Positions 26,350 to 34,827 of a stretch of DNA of 34,827 bases are shown here, piece by piece (position 1 is the stretch's first letter; every line of letters starts with the position of its first letter). Both the position numbers and the translations under genes were made by a program. Source of the stretch: Acidobacteriaceae bacterium. Its GTDB lineage: Bacteria > Acidobacteriota > Terriglobia > Terriglobales > Acidobacteriaceae. The notes under the pieces were generated by a model, which ran no database searches, was not told where the DNA came from, and saw only the letters and a list, made by a program, of their open reading frames with translations. The stretch spans positions 1 through 34,827 of the forward strand of contig JABFXN010000409.1 of NCBI GenBank assembly GCA_013361705.1, in the 5' to 3' direction.

Positions 26350-27585
26350 CTAGTGTCTGCGGCGGCGAGGCGCCGGCTTTGCCACGTGGTGCACAGCCCT
26401 CTTTATAACCGGCGGCGGAGGCGGTAACGGCGGCAGGCCCGCCATGGCGAGCAGCAGATCGTTCGCGCCGTAGAAAAGATTGAAGCCCGTACCTACCGGG
26501 CCATCGGTTGCAGCGAGAAATACAGCGGTATGGTGCGCCTGATTGATAGCGATGTAGGTCCGAAAGCCGGCGCCACCGCCGGTCTTCTGGACAATGTGCG
26601 ATGGATCGCCGGCAGGAAGAAGATGAATCCATCCCAGTCCCACGCCGCTGGGTATACCGGCGTGATCCAGGCCGACCTGGCGCACAAGTTTCTCCGGCGG
26701 GAAGTAGACGTCCTGCGCAGCCTTATCCTGAGCCGGCATCCCGTTATCTCCGCTACGGAGCAGATACTTCAGCCAGATCGCCATGTCGGTCGCGGTGGAA
26801 TAAAGGCCGGAGCTGCCCGCGGTATTCTCCGTCACCGTGCATGGACCTTCATCATGCGCGCTGGCCAGCAGCTTGCTGCACTGGACATTGTTCGGAAAGA
26901 AGGTGGTGTTGACCATGTGCAGAGGATTCAGCGTACGTTCCGCCAGCAGCGAGGCGTACTGCTTATGTGTTGCGGACGACAACGCATCACTCAGCAGATC
27001 GAAGCCCACGTTCGAATAGAGCGCCGACGAGCCAGGAGCGTTATGCAGCCGCTGCTTCGGCAGCCAGCGCCAGCGGGTCTTGTAATCCGGATAGGTAAAG
27101 TGCGGCGTATGGGGCGGAGCGCCGGCAATCTCCCGCGACAGTCCGGCGGTGTGCGTTGCCAGGTCAACCAGCGTAATGGGAGAGTCACCACGCGTCGGTA
27201 CGACTGTCCGCTTCGGGGCGTACTGCTGCAGCGGATCGTCCAGACGGACCACTCTGTCCGTTGCCAGCTTGCTGAGCACATCTGTCGTGAAGATCTTCGT
27301 CAACGAGCAGAGCCGCAGCACTGAATCCTGTGCGGGAAGCTGATGCGACCCTGGAGCTGTCTCACCGTAGCCATGAAAGAAGACCTGGTTGTCGCGCACC
27401 ACGACCAGAACCATCCCTACCGAGCCGGAAAGAACGAACAGATCCTGGCCCATCTCTTCCGCGTTCTGCAGGGAGGGTAACGCCGGCGGGGCTGACGCTG
27501 CTTTTGCCGAGGCAGAAGGGACACCGCAGAGAGACAACAAGACAGGCAGTAGATACCGCAGACGTGCGCGACGCATGATTTCCAT
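26350..27585 (-). CDS. Serine hydrolase (beta-lactamase/class C-like)
   Basis: SxxK motif SLTKIF, YSN motif (LYSNVGFDLLSDAL), signal peptide. Confidence 0.9.
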   Translation of the reverse strand: MEIMRRARLRYLLPVLLSLCGVPSASAKAASAPPALPSLQNAEEMGQDLFVLSGSVGMVLVVVRDNQVFFHGYGETAPGSHQLPAQDSVLRLCSLTKIFTTDVLSKLATDRVVRLDDPLQQYAPKRTVVPTRGDSPITLVDLATHTAGLSREIAGAPPHTPHFTYPDYKTRWRWLPKQRLHNAPGSSALYSNVGFDLLSDALSSATHKQYASLLAERTLNPLHMVNTTFFPNNVQCSKLLASAHDEGPCTVTENTAGSSGLYSTATDMAIWLKYLLRSGDNGMPAQDKAAQDVYFPPEKLVRQVGLDHAGIPSGVGLGWIHLLPAGDPSHIVQKTGGGAGFRTYIAINQAHHTAVFLAATDGPVGTGFNLFYGANDLLLAMAGLPPLPPPPPVIKRAVHHVAKPAPRRRRH

Positions 27586-27588
27586 CTA

Positions 27589-27702
27589 AGAGCAATTCTC
27601 CTAATACTGTAGCCTTGGAGAGATCTGCGAATGCCGTTTTCTTCGCCGGAAAACGGCGCAAACAGTCAAAACTCCGCTCTTCTCCATTAGGAGAAATGCT
27701 CT
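27589..27702. mobile_element. MITE-like element copy B (114 bp)
   Basis: TIRs AGAGCAATTCTCCTAAT (27589-27605)/ATTAGGAGAAATGCTCT (27686-27702); central hairpin GCCGTTTTC-TTCGCCG-GAAAACGGC (27633-27657). Confidence 0.65.
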
Positions 27703-27843
27703 CATCCGCAGAGTACAAAAAAGGCGCGGCCCGCGGTGCGGAAAATTGCGGTTTTTCGGGAATGTCTCCAACAAGATACCGCGGCATACCGCGCATCGGG
27801 CCGGGATTATCTCCGCAACTCTCCAGAGCATAAAGGGTTATCT

Positions 27844-27861
27844 GACACTATACTGAGTGTC
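27844..27861. promoter_or_regulatory. Inverted repeat GACACT-N6-AGTGTC overlapping TATACT
   Basis: GACACTATACTGAGTGTC, 26 bp before the histidine kinase start. Confidence 0.4.
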
Positions 27862-27887
27862 GATCAAGCACGAGGAGCACGAAACCC

Positions 27888-29819
27888 TTGTTGAGTCAGA
27901 CTGAAGGTTCCTCGAAAAGCGAAACTCAATGGCCATTTGCCGATAGCGTTATGGCAGAGGCGATTCGCGCCTTTGACTGGTCTTCGACCGAGCTCGGTCC
28001 TATCGACACCTGGCCGGCCGGCCTTCTTTTCGCCATCGACATGATGCTTGGCTGCGCCTTTCCGGCGACGCTGCAATGGGGACCCAACCTCATTCTGTTC
28101 TATAACGACGCATATATTCCCCTGACCGGCACGCATCATCCGTACGCACTGGGACAACCGCTGCTGTCGACCTTTCCCGAGATCGCCGCAATTTATCCAC
28201 CATTCGCTCAGCGTATATGGAATGGGGAACGCATCGTGCTGGAAGATCAGCTCTTCCAGTACACCCGCAACGGTGTCTCCGAAGACCGGTGGTTCAATCT
28301 CTCCTACAGCCCTGTTCATGATCGCGATGGAAGTGTCTGCGGCATCCTTACCGTCGGTCTGGAGACTACCAGGAAGGTGCTGGCGGAGCTGGAGCGCTCC
28401 ACAGCCGACACGCGACTGAAGCGCGTTCTGGAGACCGATGCCGTTGGTGTTATCTTCTTCGACTACACCGGGACCGTCGTTGACGCCAACGATGTCTTCC
28501 TCCGCATGGTCGGTTACTCCAGGGCCGAGATCGAAACCCGGACCGTTACCTGGCGCACCATGACTCCGCCGGAGTGGGTGAAGGTAAGTGAAGAGCAGAT
28601 GCTGAAGTTCGAACAGACCGGACGCATTGGCCCCTACGAAAAGGAGTACATCCTGAAGGACGGCAGCCGGCGATGGATGCTGTTCACCGGACGCGACCTT
28701 GGCGGCGACCGCATCGTGGAGTACGCCATCGACATCACCCGCCGCAAACAGGCGGAAGCGACCTCGCAGGCCATGGAAGAACGCTTCCGCGCCCTGGTCG
28801 AAGCGAGCTCCGATGTGATCTATCGCATGAGCCCCGACTGGCAGGAGATGCGGCAGCTTCAGGGGCGAGACTTTCTTTCGGAAACCGCAGAGCCGGAGAA
28901 AATCTGGCTGGAGAAGTACATCCATCCGGAAGACCAGGCCTTCGTTTGGGCATCGATCCAGGACGCCATCACACACCAGAAGACCTTTCACTTAGAACAC
29001 CGTGTCCTCCAGGCCGATGGAACCATCGGTTGGACCTTTTCGCGCGCGGTCCCGCTGCGCAACAAAGATGGGGAGATCATCGAGTGGTTCGGCGCCGCCA
29101 GCGACGTCACCGCGCGGAAACGGGCTGAAGAGGCACTGCTCCGCAGCGAGAAGCTGGCGACACTCGGCCGCCTGGTGGCCTCGATCGCACACGAGATCAA
29201 CAATCCTCTTGAAGCGATGTCGAACCTTATCTACCTGGCGCATCGCAGCGAAGGTCTTCCCGAAGAAGCCCAGGAGTTGCTGAAACTGGCCGATGCTGAG
29301 TTGAAGCGCATTGCGCATATCACCCGGCAGTCACTCGGCTTCTATCGGGAATCCAACGTTCCGTCCGACATCTCGGTGACGCAATTGCTGGAGTCGTCCA
29401 TCGACCTGCTCCGAGGAAAGATCAACACCCGGCACGCGATGATCGACTGCCGCTGGAAGGATGACATTACCGTCAAGGCCGTTGCCGGCGAGTTGCGGCA
29501 AGTCTTCTCCAATCTGTTGGCGAACGCTCTGGACGCTCTTGAAACAGGCGGGCAGATCACTATCCGGGCAAAGCGTCACCTCGGGAAAGACGGCGCTTAT
29601 GTCAGGATCCTTTTCCTCGACAGCGGGCGAGGCATTCCGCTGGAGACACAGCACAAGATCTTCGATCCCTTCTTCAGTACGAAGGGAAATCTCGGTACGG
29701 GTCTTGGCCTGTGGGTGACGAAGCAGATTGTCGACAAGCATCACGGATCGATTCGTGTGCGGAGTCGCATTCTGCCGCCAACGACCGGAACGGCGTTTCA
29801 GATCACGCTGCCTGCGTAA
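27888..29819 (+). CDS. PAS-domain sensor histidine kinase
   Basis: Multiple PAS/PAC modules, H-box LATLGRLVASIAHEINNPLEAM, HATPase GELRQVFSNLLANALDAL and GTGLGLWVTKQIV; probable TTG start. Confidence 0.93.
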   Translation: MLSQTEGSSKSETQWPFADSVMAEAIRAFDWSSTELGPIDTWPAGLLFAIDMMLGCAFPATLQWGPNLILFYNDAYIPLTGTHHPYALGQPLLSTFPEIAAIYPPFAQRIWNGERIVLEDQLFQYTRNGVSEDRWFNLSYSPVHDRDGSVCGILTVGLETTRKVLAELERSTADTRLKRVLETDAVGVIFFDYTGTVVDANDVFLRMVGYSRAEIETRTVTWRTMTPPEWVKVSEEQMLKFEQTGRIGPYEKEYILKDGSRRWMLFTGRDLGGDRIVEYAIDITRRKQAEATSQAMEERFRALVEASSDVIYRMSPDWQEMRQLQGRDFLSETAEPEKIWLEKYIHPEDQAFVWASIQDAITHQKTFHLEHRVLQADGTIGWTFSRAVPLRNKDGEIIEWFGAASDVTARKRAEEALLRSEKLATLGRLVASIAHEINNPLEAMSNLIYLAHRSEGLPEEAQELLKLADAELKRIAHITRQSLGFYRESNVPSDISVTQLLESSIDLLRGKINTRHAMIDCRWKDDITVKAVAGELRQVFSNLLANALDALETGGQITIRAKRHLGKDGAYVRILFLDSGRGIPLETQHKIFDPFFSTKGNLGTGLGLWVTKQIVDKHHGSIRVRSRILPPTTGTAFQITLPA

Positions 29820-29883
29820 GATACATGGCTTTGTCGCGGAGCGTGACCAAAGACCACGACTCTCGAATCGCAGTCGATGAAAG

Positions 29884-30207
29884 TTAGAGTTCGGATGGTT
29901 CGTCGCGAAAATATCGGATAAAACACCCAGTGACATAAAACAGAAGAGCGTAGAGAATTCCGGACACGAAAAAGCTACAGAATAGGAACAATTTCCAATT
30001 ACCCGCGGGGTGCTCCCATCCCAGCCATGAGAGAATTTTCACCCCCGGGAACGAGACCGCGATCTGAAAGAAAAATCTCAGCAAGTCCCAGCCATTGAAA
30101 AAACCCTCATGGGGACCGGAGCTGTGGATTTGGGAGGAGAACCATGCCGCCATACAGAGCAATCCGGAGATGGTACACGACACCGCTGCTATGGAACGAT
30201 TTTCCAT
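29884..30207 (-). CDS. Small membrane protein of unknown function
   Basis: MENRSIAAVSCTISGLLCMAAWF...; hydrophobic segments; no recognised family. Confidence 0.5.
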   Translation of the reverse strand: MENRSIAAVSCTISGLLCMAAWFSSQIHSSGPHEGFFNGWDLLRFFFQIAVSFPGVKILSWLGWEHPAGNWKLFLFCSFFVSGILYALLFYVTGCFIRYFRDEPSEL

Positions 30208-30256
30208 GTGCGCCGAAGTATAGGGAAAGCCGCTAACCGGCACAATCTTTAAATCA

Positions 30257-30285
30257 AAAGCCGGTCTGCAATGCAGACCGGCTTT
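30257..30285 (-). terminator. Rho-independent-type terminator hairpin
   Basis: Perfect 13-bp stem AAAGCCGGTCTGC-AAT-GCAGACCGGCTTT, 15 bp downstream of the TlpA-like gene stop. Confidence 0.75.
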
Positions 30286-30299
30286 GTTCTTGTACAAAG

Positions 30300-30791
30300 C
30301 TAGAGAAGCGACTGGATCGTCTTCTCAAAGTCTTCCTTGTTGCCGAAGCCCTGCTTCACCGCGCGGATCTTTCCCGTGCGATCGATCAGATACGTAACCG
30401 GCAAAGCATCGGTAATCCCGTACGCTGCAGCAGACTTTCCCTTGTTCACACCCATGGGATACGTGATCTTCAGTTTGCGGGCAACCGGACCGGCGACCTT
30501 CCATCCACCTTCATCCATAGAGACGCCCAGAACCACGAATCCCTTGTCCTTATACTTCTGCGAAAACTCTTCAAACCATGGCATCTCGACTCGACACGGA
30601 GCACACCACGTCGCCCAGAGGTTGAGCAGAATCACCTTGCCCTTGTACTGCGACAGGTTGATGGTCTGCCCGGACTCCGAAACGACCGAAAGCGCGGGAG
30701 CCACTTTGCCCACAGGCAAAGGGTCCGCAAAAAACGGCTGCGCGGAAGCGAACGTAAGTGCTGCGAGAACCGCCGAACGAAGGAGTTTCAT
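30300..30791 (-). CDS. TlpA-like thioredoxin-family protein
   Basis: Signal peptide MKLLRSAVLAALTFASAQPFFA; LLNLWATWCAPCRVEMPWFEEF. Confidence 0.93.
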   Translation of the reverse strand: MKLLRSAVLAALTFASAQPFFADPLPVGKVAPALSVVSESGQTINLSQYKGKVILLNLWATWCAPCRVEMPWFEEFSQKYKDKGFVVLGVSMDEGGWKVAGPVARKLKITYPMGVNKGKSAAAYGITDALPVTYLIDRTGKIRAVKQGFGNKEDFEKTIQSLL

Positions 30792-30828
30792 CGTGTGTTT
30801 ATTGTAGATGGCGTAGTGCGCGGCATGT

Positions 30829-31160
30829 CTTTTGTTTGTCATTTCGCGCTTTTCTAGCTGTGCCTCAGCGGCTAAAGCCGCGTATTTTCTAGCGCTGATA
30901 CGGCATGGCTAAAGCCATGCCCTTAAGCAAGGCGGAGCGCCTTTGGCGCTTCACGATCAGGAAAGCGCGGATCTGGTGGCAAACCATCATTGTAGCGACA
31001 AGGTAGGAGCCGGGTGCCCCATGTCCCTCGGGGACATGGGTGTTCGAGCGAAGCGAGACCGTCTTTCATCCGTTTCGACTCACTCTCGTAAAACAGCAAA
31101 AACCGGTTCGCGCGTAGCGCGAATGCCCACATAAGCTTCGCGTATGTGGGGCACCCGGTG
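30829..31160. repeat. Composite intergenic repeat cluster
   Basis: TTTTGTTTGTCATTTCG, AGCGGCTAAAGCCGC, GGCATGGCTAAAGCCATGCC, CCGGGTGCCCC (31010-31020) with inverted GGGGCACCCGG (31148-31158), CCCATGTCCCTCGGGGACATGGG. Confidence 0.7.
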
Positions 31161-31215
31161 TATCGCAACTCTAGGCTTGTGTCGCCTCGTCATGACGATG
31201 TGCTGGCAGCAGGGA

Positions 31216-34200
31216 CTAGACCACCGGAGTCACGATCAAGCTCAACAGCATCGAGACTACCAGACCGCCGATCACCGCAATTGCCAGCGGCTGCAACATC
31301 TGTGAGCCCGAGCCCAGCGCGAAGGCCAACGGCAGCATGCCGCAGATTGCTGCTGTTGCCGTCATCAGGATGGGACGCAGCCGGCGCTGCGCTGCATGCA
31401 TCATCGCATCGTAGGCTGAACCGCCGTCACGGCGGTAGCGTTCGTCGGCATCGAGCAGCAGGATGCCGTTCTTCGCCACAATGCCGATAACCATAATCAG
31501 GCCCATGAACGAGGCCACGTTGAAGGTCGTTCTCGTCACCAGCAGCGCCAACACCACACCGGAAATCGACAAGACCGACGAGGTAAGAATCGCAATCGGC
31601 GCATACAGATTGCGGAACTCCATCAGCAACACACCGAAGACCAGTGCGAGCGAGAGCAACAGCACCTGCAACAACTGACGGAACGACTGCTGCTGTTCCT
31701 GGTAGGTTCCGCCGTACTCTATGCGCACCGAGGACGGCAGGTGCATGGCATCAACCGTCTGCTGTACGCGCGCGATGGCGCTGCCGAGGTCAGTCCCTTC
31801 GAGCTGTGCTGTCACTGTCACCAGGCGCTGCAGGTTCTCGCGCCGGATCTGGTTTTGTGGCGGAAGCTGCGTCACCTGCGCCAGTGAACCGAGCGTCGCC
31901 AGCTTACCCGTTGCGCTGTTGAAGACCGTGTTCTGCATCGCATCCAGCGACCTGCGGGTCTCGTCGCCCAGGCGAACACGGATGGTGTACGGTCTGCCGT
32001 TTGCGATCAGAGGATCGGTTGTATTGACACCATCGAGGATCGAGGTCGCATCTTCAGCAACCTCCTGCGGTGTGAAACCCAGGCGAGCAGCCACCACGGG
32101 ATCGACCTGGAAGTTGGTTCCCGAACCGCTGATGGTGTTCTCAATTCCGTTCTCCACGCTGACGACACCGGGAATCTTACTGATAGCATCGCCGACGCGC
32201 GGAGCGACATCGTCCAGCACAGCGAAGTTGTCGCAGAAGAGTTTGATCTGGATCGGCTCCGGTGCATTCGACAGATCGTTGATCATGTCCTGCAGCACCT
32301 GGATGAACTCCACATCCAGCTCCGGCTCGGCTTTCTTGATCTGCGCGCGCGCATCGGCGATCACTTCGTCGATGCCGCGGTCACGGCTCTTCTTCAGCCG
32401 CACGGTCATGTCGCCCGTGTTCGCTTCCGTCACAGCGGCCAGGCCCATCTGCAGGCCGGTGCGGCGCGAAGTGCTATCCACCTCCGGCATGGAGTGGAGG
32501 ATACGATTCACATGCTCGAGGACACGATTCGTCTCGGTCAACGAGCTACCTGCGGGCATGATGTAGTCCAGAATGAAGCCGCCTTCATCCATCTCCGGCA
32601 GCAGGTCCGAACCCAGGGCGCGATATCCGGCATACGTGCCTACCACGAGCAGGGCGCAGATACCCAGCAGCATCGCCGGACGTGCCAGGGACCATGCCAG
32701 CACACGATGGTGTGTAGCAATGACACGTGTCATCAGCTTGCCGTGATGTTCTTCGTGACGCTTCCCTTCCTCGCCGTTCTTATGATCGCGCAGCAGAGCG
32801 AGGCTTAACGCCGGGGTCCAGGTGACGGCCAGAAGCAGTGAGGTCAACAGCGCCACCGTCATCGTGATGGCCAGCGCGCGGAAGAAGCTCCCGGTCACAC
32901 CCGTAACCGCGACCAGCGGGAGAAAGACCACCACCGGAGTAATCGTAGAGCCCACCAACGGCGCCGAGATCTCCTTCAGCGCAAGCCGCGCAGCGTTAGC
33001 GCGTGATTGGCCAGTGTCGCGGTGCAGCACGATGTTCTCGACCACCACGATGGCGTCATCGATTACAAGGCCGATCGCCGCCGCCAAGCCACCCAGCGTC
33101 ATCAGGTTGAAGCTCTGTCCGATGGCCCACAGCACCAGCACCGTGATCGCCACGGTTACCGGAATCACCAGACCGGCCACGAGTGACGAGCTCCAGTCGC
33201 CCAGGAAGAGGAACAGAATCACACAGGCCAGCAGCAGGCCGATCATGATGGCGTCGCGCACGCTGCGGATGCTCTCGCGCACCAACTCTGCCTGGTCGTA
33301 GTAGAGCTTCATCTGCACACCGGCGGGCAGGTTCTTCTTCAACTGCTCCACCTGCGCGGAGACAGCATCAGCCACTGCAACCGTATTGCTGGAAGGCTGC
33401 CGCGTGATGTTCATCAACACGGCCGCGTGATTGTCGGCCGTCACCGTCGTATATACGGGCAACACGCCCGGCTGCACCGTCGCGACATCGCTTACACGCA
33501 CGGCGGTTCCACTGGCGGTCGCCTTCACCACCAGGCGCCCTAGCTGGTCAGCATCATGCGCCTGCGCTCCTACCAGGCCAAGGATGAGCTGATGGTTTTC
33601 TTCATAAAGTCCAGGCGAGTCGACGATGTTCGAGGCCTGCACCGCATTCACGATATCCAGGATGGTGACATTGGTCGCCTGCAGCCGCGCCATGTTGGGC
33701 ACGATATGAAACTCCGGCACCTTGCCGCCCTGCACCGTGACCATGCTGACGCCCGAGACACGGTTCAACGGCGGCTTCAACGTATAAGTCGCCAGCTCCC
33801 ATAGCTCAGTCTGCGACAACGTGTCGGAGGTCAGACTGTAACCAATGATGGGAAAGGTGGCAAAGGTCAGCCGATTGGTAGTGATGACCGCCGTTGCCGG
33901 CAGTGTCTGCCGAACCTTGCTTAGCGCTGCATCCACAAGCTGCAGCGTGCGGAACATATCCATGTTCCAGTCGAAGAACAGGCTCACCTCAGCCGATCCG
34001 CGGCTGGTGTTCGAACGCACGGTCGCCAGCCCGGGGACAGAATTCATCGCGTCCTCAATCGGCTTGGTGATCGTGACCTGCATCTGCTCCACCGGCATGA
34101 CGCCGTTGTCTACGCCGATGACGACGCGCGGGAAGTTCGTCTCAGGAAAGACGCTGATCGGCACCTTCTGCGAGGCGTAGATACCGGCCAGCGACAGCAC

Positions 34201-34269
34201 GATCAGAAAGAAGAAGATCGATGAGCGATACCGCTCCAGCCAGAAGGGCTTTTCCGGATGGGAGATCAT
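31216..34269 (-). CDS. RND efflux permease (AcrB/CusA-like superfamily)
   Basis: 1017 aa; YRSSIFFFLIVLSLAGIYASQKVPISVFPETNFPRVVIG; GLVIDDAIVVVENIVLHRDTGQ; C-term RPILMTATAAICGMLPLA. Confidence 0.95.
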   Translation of the reverse strand: MISHPEKPFWLERYRSSIFFFLIVLSLAGIYASQKVPISVFPETNFPRVVIGVDNGVMPVEQMQVTITKPIEDAMNSVPGLATVRSNTSRGSAEVSLFFDWNMDMFRTLQLVDAALSKVRQTLPATAVITTNRLTFATFPIIGYSLTSDTLSQTELWELATYTLKPPLNRVSGVSMVTVQGGKVPEFHIVPNMARLQATNVTILDIVNAVQASNIVDSPGLYEENHQLILGLVGAQAHDADQLGRLVVKATASGTAVRVSDVATVQPGVLPVYTTVTADNHAAVLMNITRQPSSNTVAVADAVSAQVEQLKKNLPAGVQMKLYYDQAELVRESIRSVRDAIMIGLLLACVILFLFLGDWSSSLVAGLVIPVTVAITVLVLWAIGQSFNLMTLGGLAAAIGLVIDDAIVVVENIVLHRDTGQSRANAARLALKEISAPLVGSTITPVVVFLPLVAVTGVTGSFFRALAITMTVALLTSLLLAVTWTPALSLALLRDHKNGEEGKRHEEHHGKLMTRVIATHHRVLAWSLARPAMLLGICALLVVGTYAGYRALGSDLLPEMDEGGFILDYIMPAGSSLTETNRVLEHVNRILHSMPEVDSTSRRTGLQMGLAAVTEANTGDMTVRLKKSRDRGIDEVIADARAQIKKAEPELDVEFIQVLQDMINDLSNAPEPIQIKLFCDNFAVLDDVAPRVGDAISKIPGVVSVENGIENTISGSGTNFQVDPVVAARLGFTPQEVAEDATSILDGVNTTDPLIANGRPYTIRVRLGDETRRSLDAMQNTVFNSATGKLATLGSLAQVTQLPPQNQIRRENLQRLVTVTAQLEGTDLGSAIARVQQTVDAMHLPSSVRIEYGGTYQEQQQSFRQLLQVLLLSLALVFGVLLMEFRNLYAPIAILTSSVLSISGVVLALLVTRTTFNVASFMGLIMVIGIVAKNGILLLDADERYRRDGGSAYDAMMHAAQRRLRPILMTATAAICGMLPLAFALGSGSQMLQPLAIAVIGGLVVSMLLSLIVTPVV

Positions 34270-34827
34270 TCCTTCTCGTCTCCCTCATCGGCTTTACCGA
34301 TCTTTACCTTGGTGCCCTCTTCCAGCGCATAGGCACCGTTGGTGACAACGGTCTCTGAACCGTTCAAGCCCAGTGTGATCTGGATATCTTCGCCGTCGGT
34401 AATACCAGTCTGTACCTTCACCTTGTGAGCGGTGCTGTCGGCCTTGACCACCATCACGGACTTGGTGCCATCCTGCGCCGTGATCACCGCAGCGACGGGC
34501 ACCTTTACGGCCTGCGGCACCGAGCGTCCTGCAATCGCGACCCGTACCGGTGTGCCCGCCTTATACTTGCCGGCTGCATTGTCGACACGCAGCCATACTT
34601 CGATAGTCGTGCTGCCGGGATCGACTGCGGGACTGATCAGCGTCACTTTCGCAGGCACGGGATCGGTCACGCCCGGAACCATAATCTGCGCCTCGTTCCC
34701 GAGAGCCAACCGCTGCACCACGATCTGTGCGAGATGCACCTTGGCAATCAGCGCCGAAGTGTCCATCACTGTGATCAACGGCGAACCGGCGGTCACCGTC
34801 TCTCCGGGAAAGAGAGGACGGTCGGTC
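34266..34827 (-). CDS. RND efflux periplasmic adaptor, truncated by window end
   Basis: ETVTAGSPLITVMDTSALIAKVHLAQIVVQRLALGNEAQIMV...; ATGA overlap with RND gene. Confidence 0.85.
   Translation of the reverse strand, partial: TDRPLFPGETVTAGSPLITVMDTSALIAKVHLAQIVVQRLALGNEAQIMVPGVTDPVPAKVTLISPAVDPGSTTIEVWLRVDNAAGKYKAGTPVRVAIAGRSVPQAVKVPVAAVITAQDGTKSVMVVKADSTAHKVKVQTGITDGEDIQITLGLNGSETVVTNGAYALEEGTKVKIGKADEGDEKE

Noticed and set aside
26530-27324. 264-aa plus-strand ORF
   Set aside because: Antisense to the serine hydrolase gene, Arg-rich shadow ORF.
30257-30285. 13-bp perfect hairpin considered as a MITE or regulatory RNA
   Set aside because: Position just after the TlpA-like gene stop and the loop size fit an ordinary intrinsic terminator.
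1-34827. Prophage, integrase, IS transposase or toxin-antitoxin genes
   Set aside because: No ORF with transposase, integrase, phage structural or TA signatures was recognised.

Overview
The window looks chromosomal and Acidobacteriota-like (high GC, GH79, many short palindromic intergenic repeats); the taxon is inferred. It carries about 29 credible genes. In order: a truncated HD-domain hydrolase; a GlxA-type regulator; an MCP; a small secreted protein, TetR and GH79 group; an RND efflux operon (OMF-MFP-RND, minus strand) divergent from an ArsR regulator; a TetR gene divergent from a second RND operon (MFP-RND-TolC); a DUF1348 protein; a bufferin-like MNIO/DUF692 RiPP locus (precursor, DUF692, DUF2063) with a nearby DUF1223 gene and a divergent DoxX-ECF sigma-zinc-finger anti-sigma operon; a membrane protein and serine hydrolase; an orphan PAS histidine kinase; a TlpA-like protein; and a third RND/MFP pair cut by the window end. 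The most interesting signal is the MNIO locus. Its precursor has a duplicated C-K-G-K-x-D-C motif. A shared ECF-type promoter motif (TGTAACC-N15-TCTCWAA) precedes both the precursor operon and the sigma-factor operon. Other notable signals are two 114-bp MITE-like elements, a 19-bp perfect palindrome filling a -35/-10 spacer, a duplicated putative TetR operator, and several modular palindromic repeat families. No tRNA, rRNA or CRISPR array was recognised.
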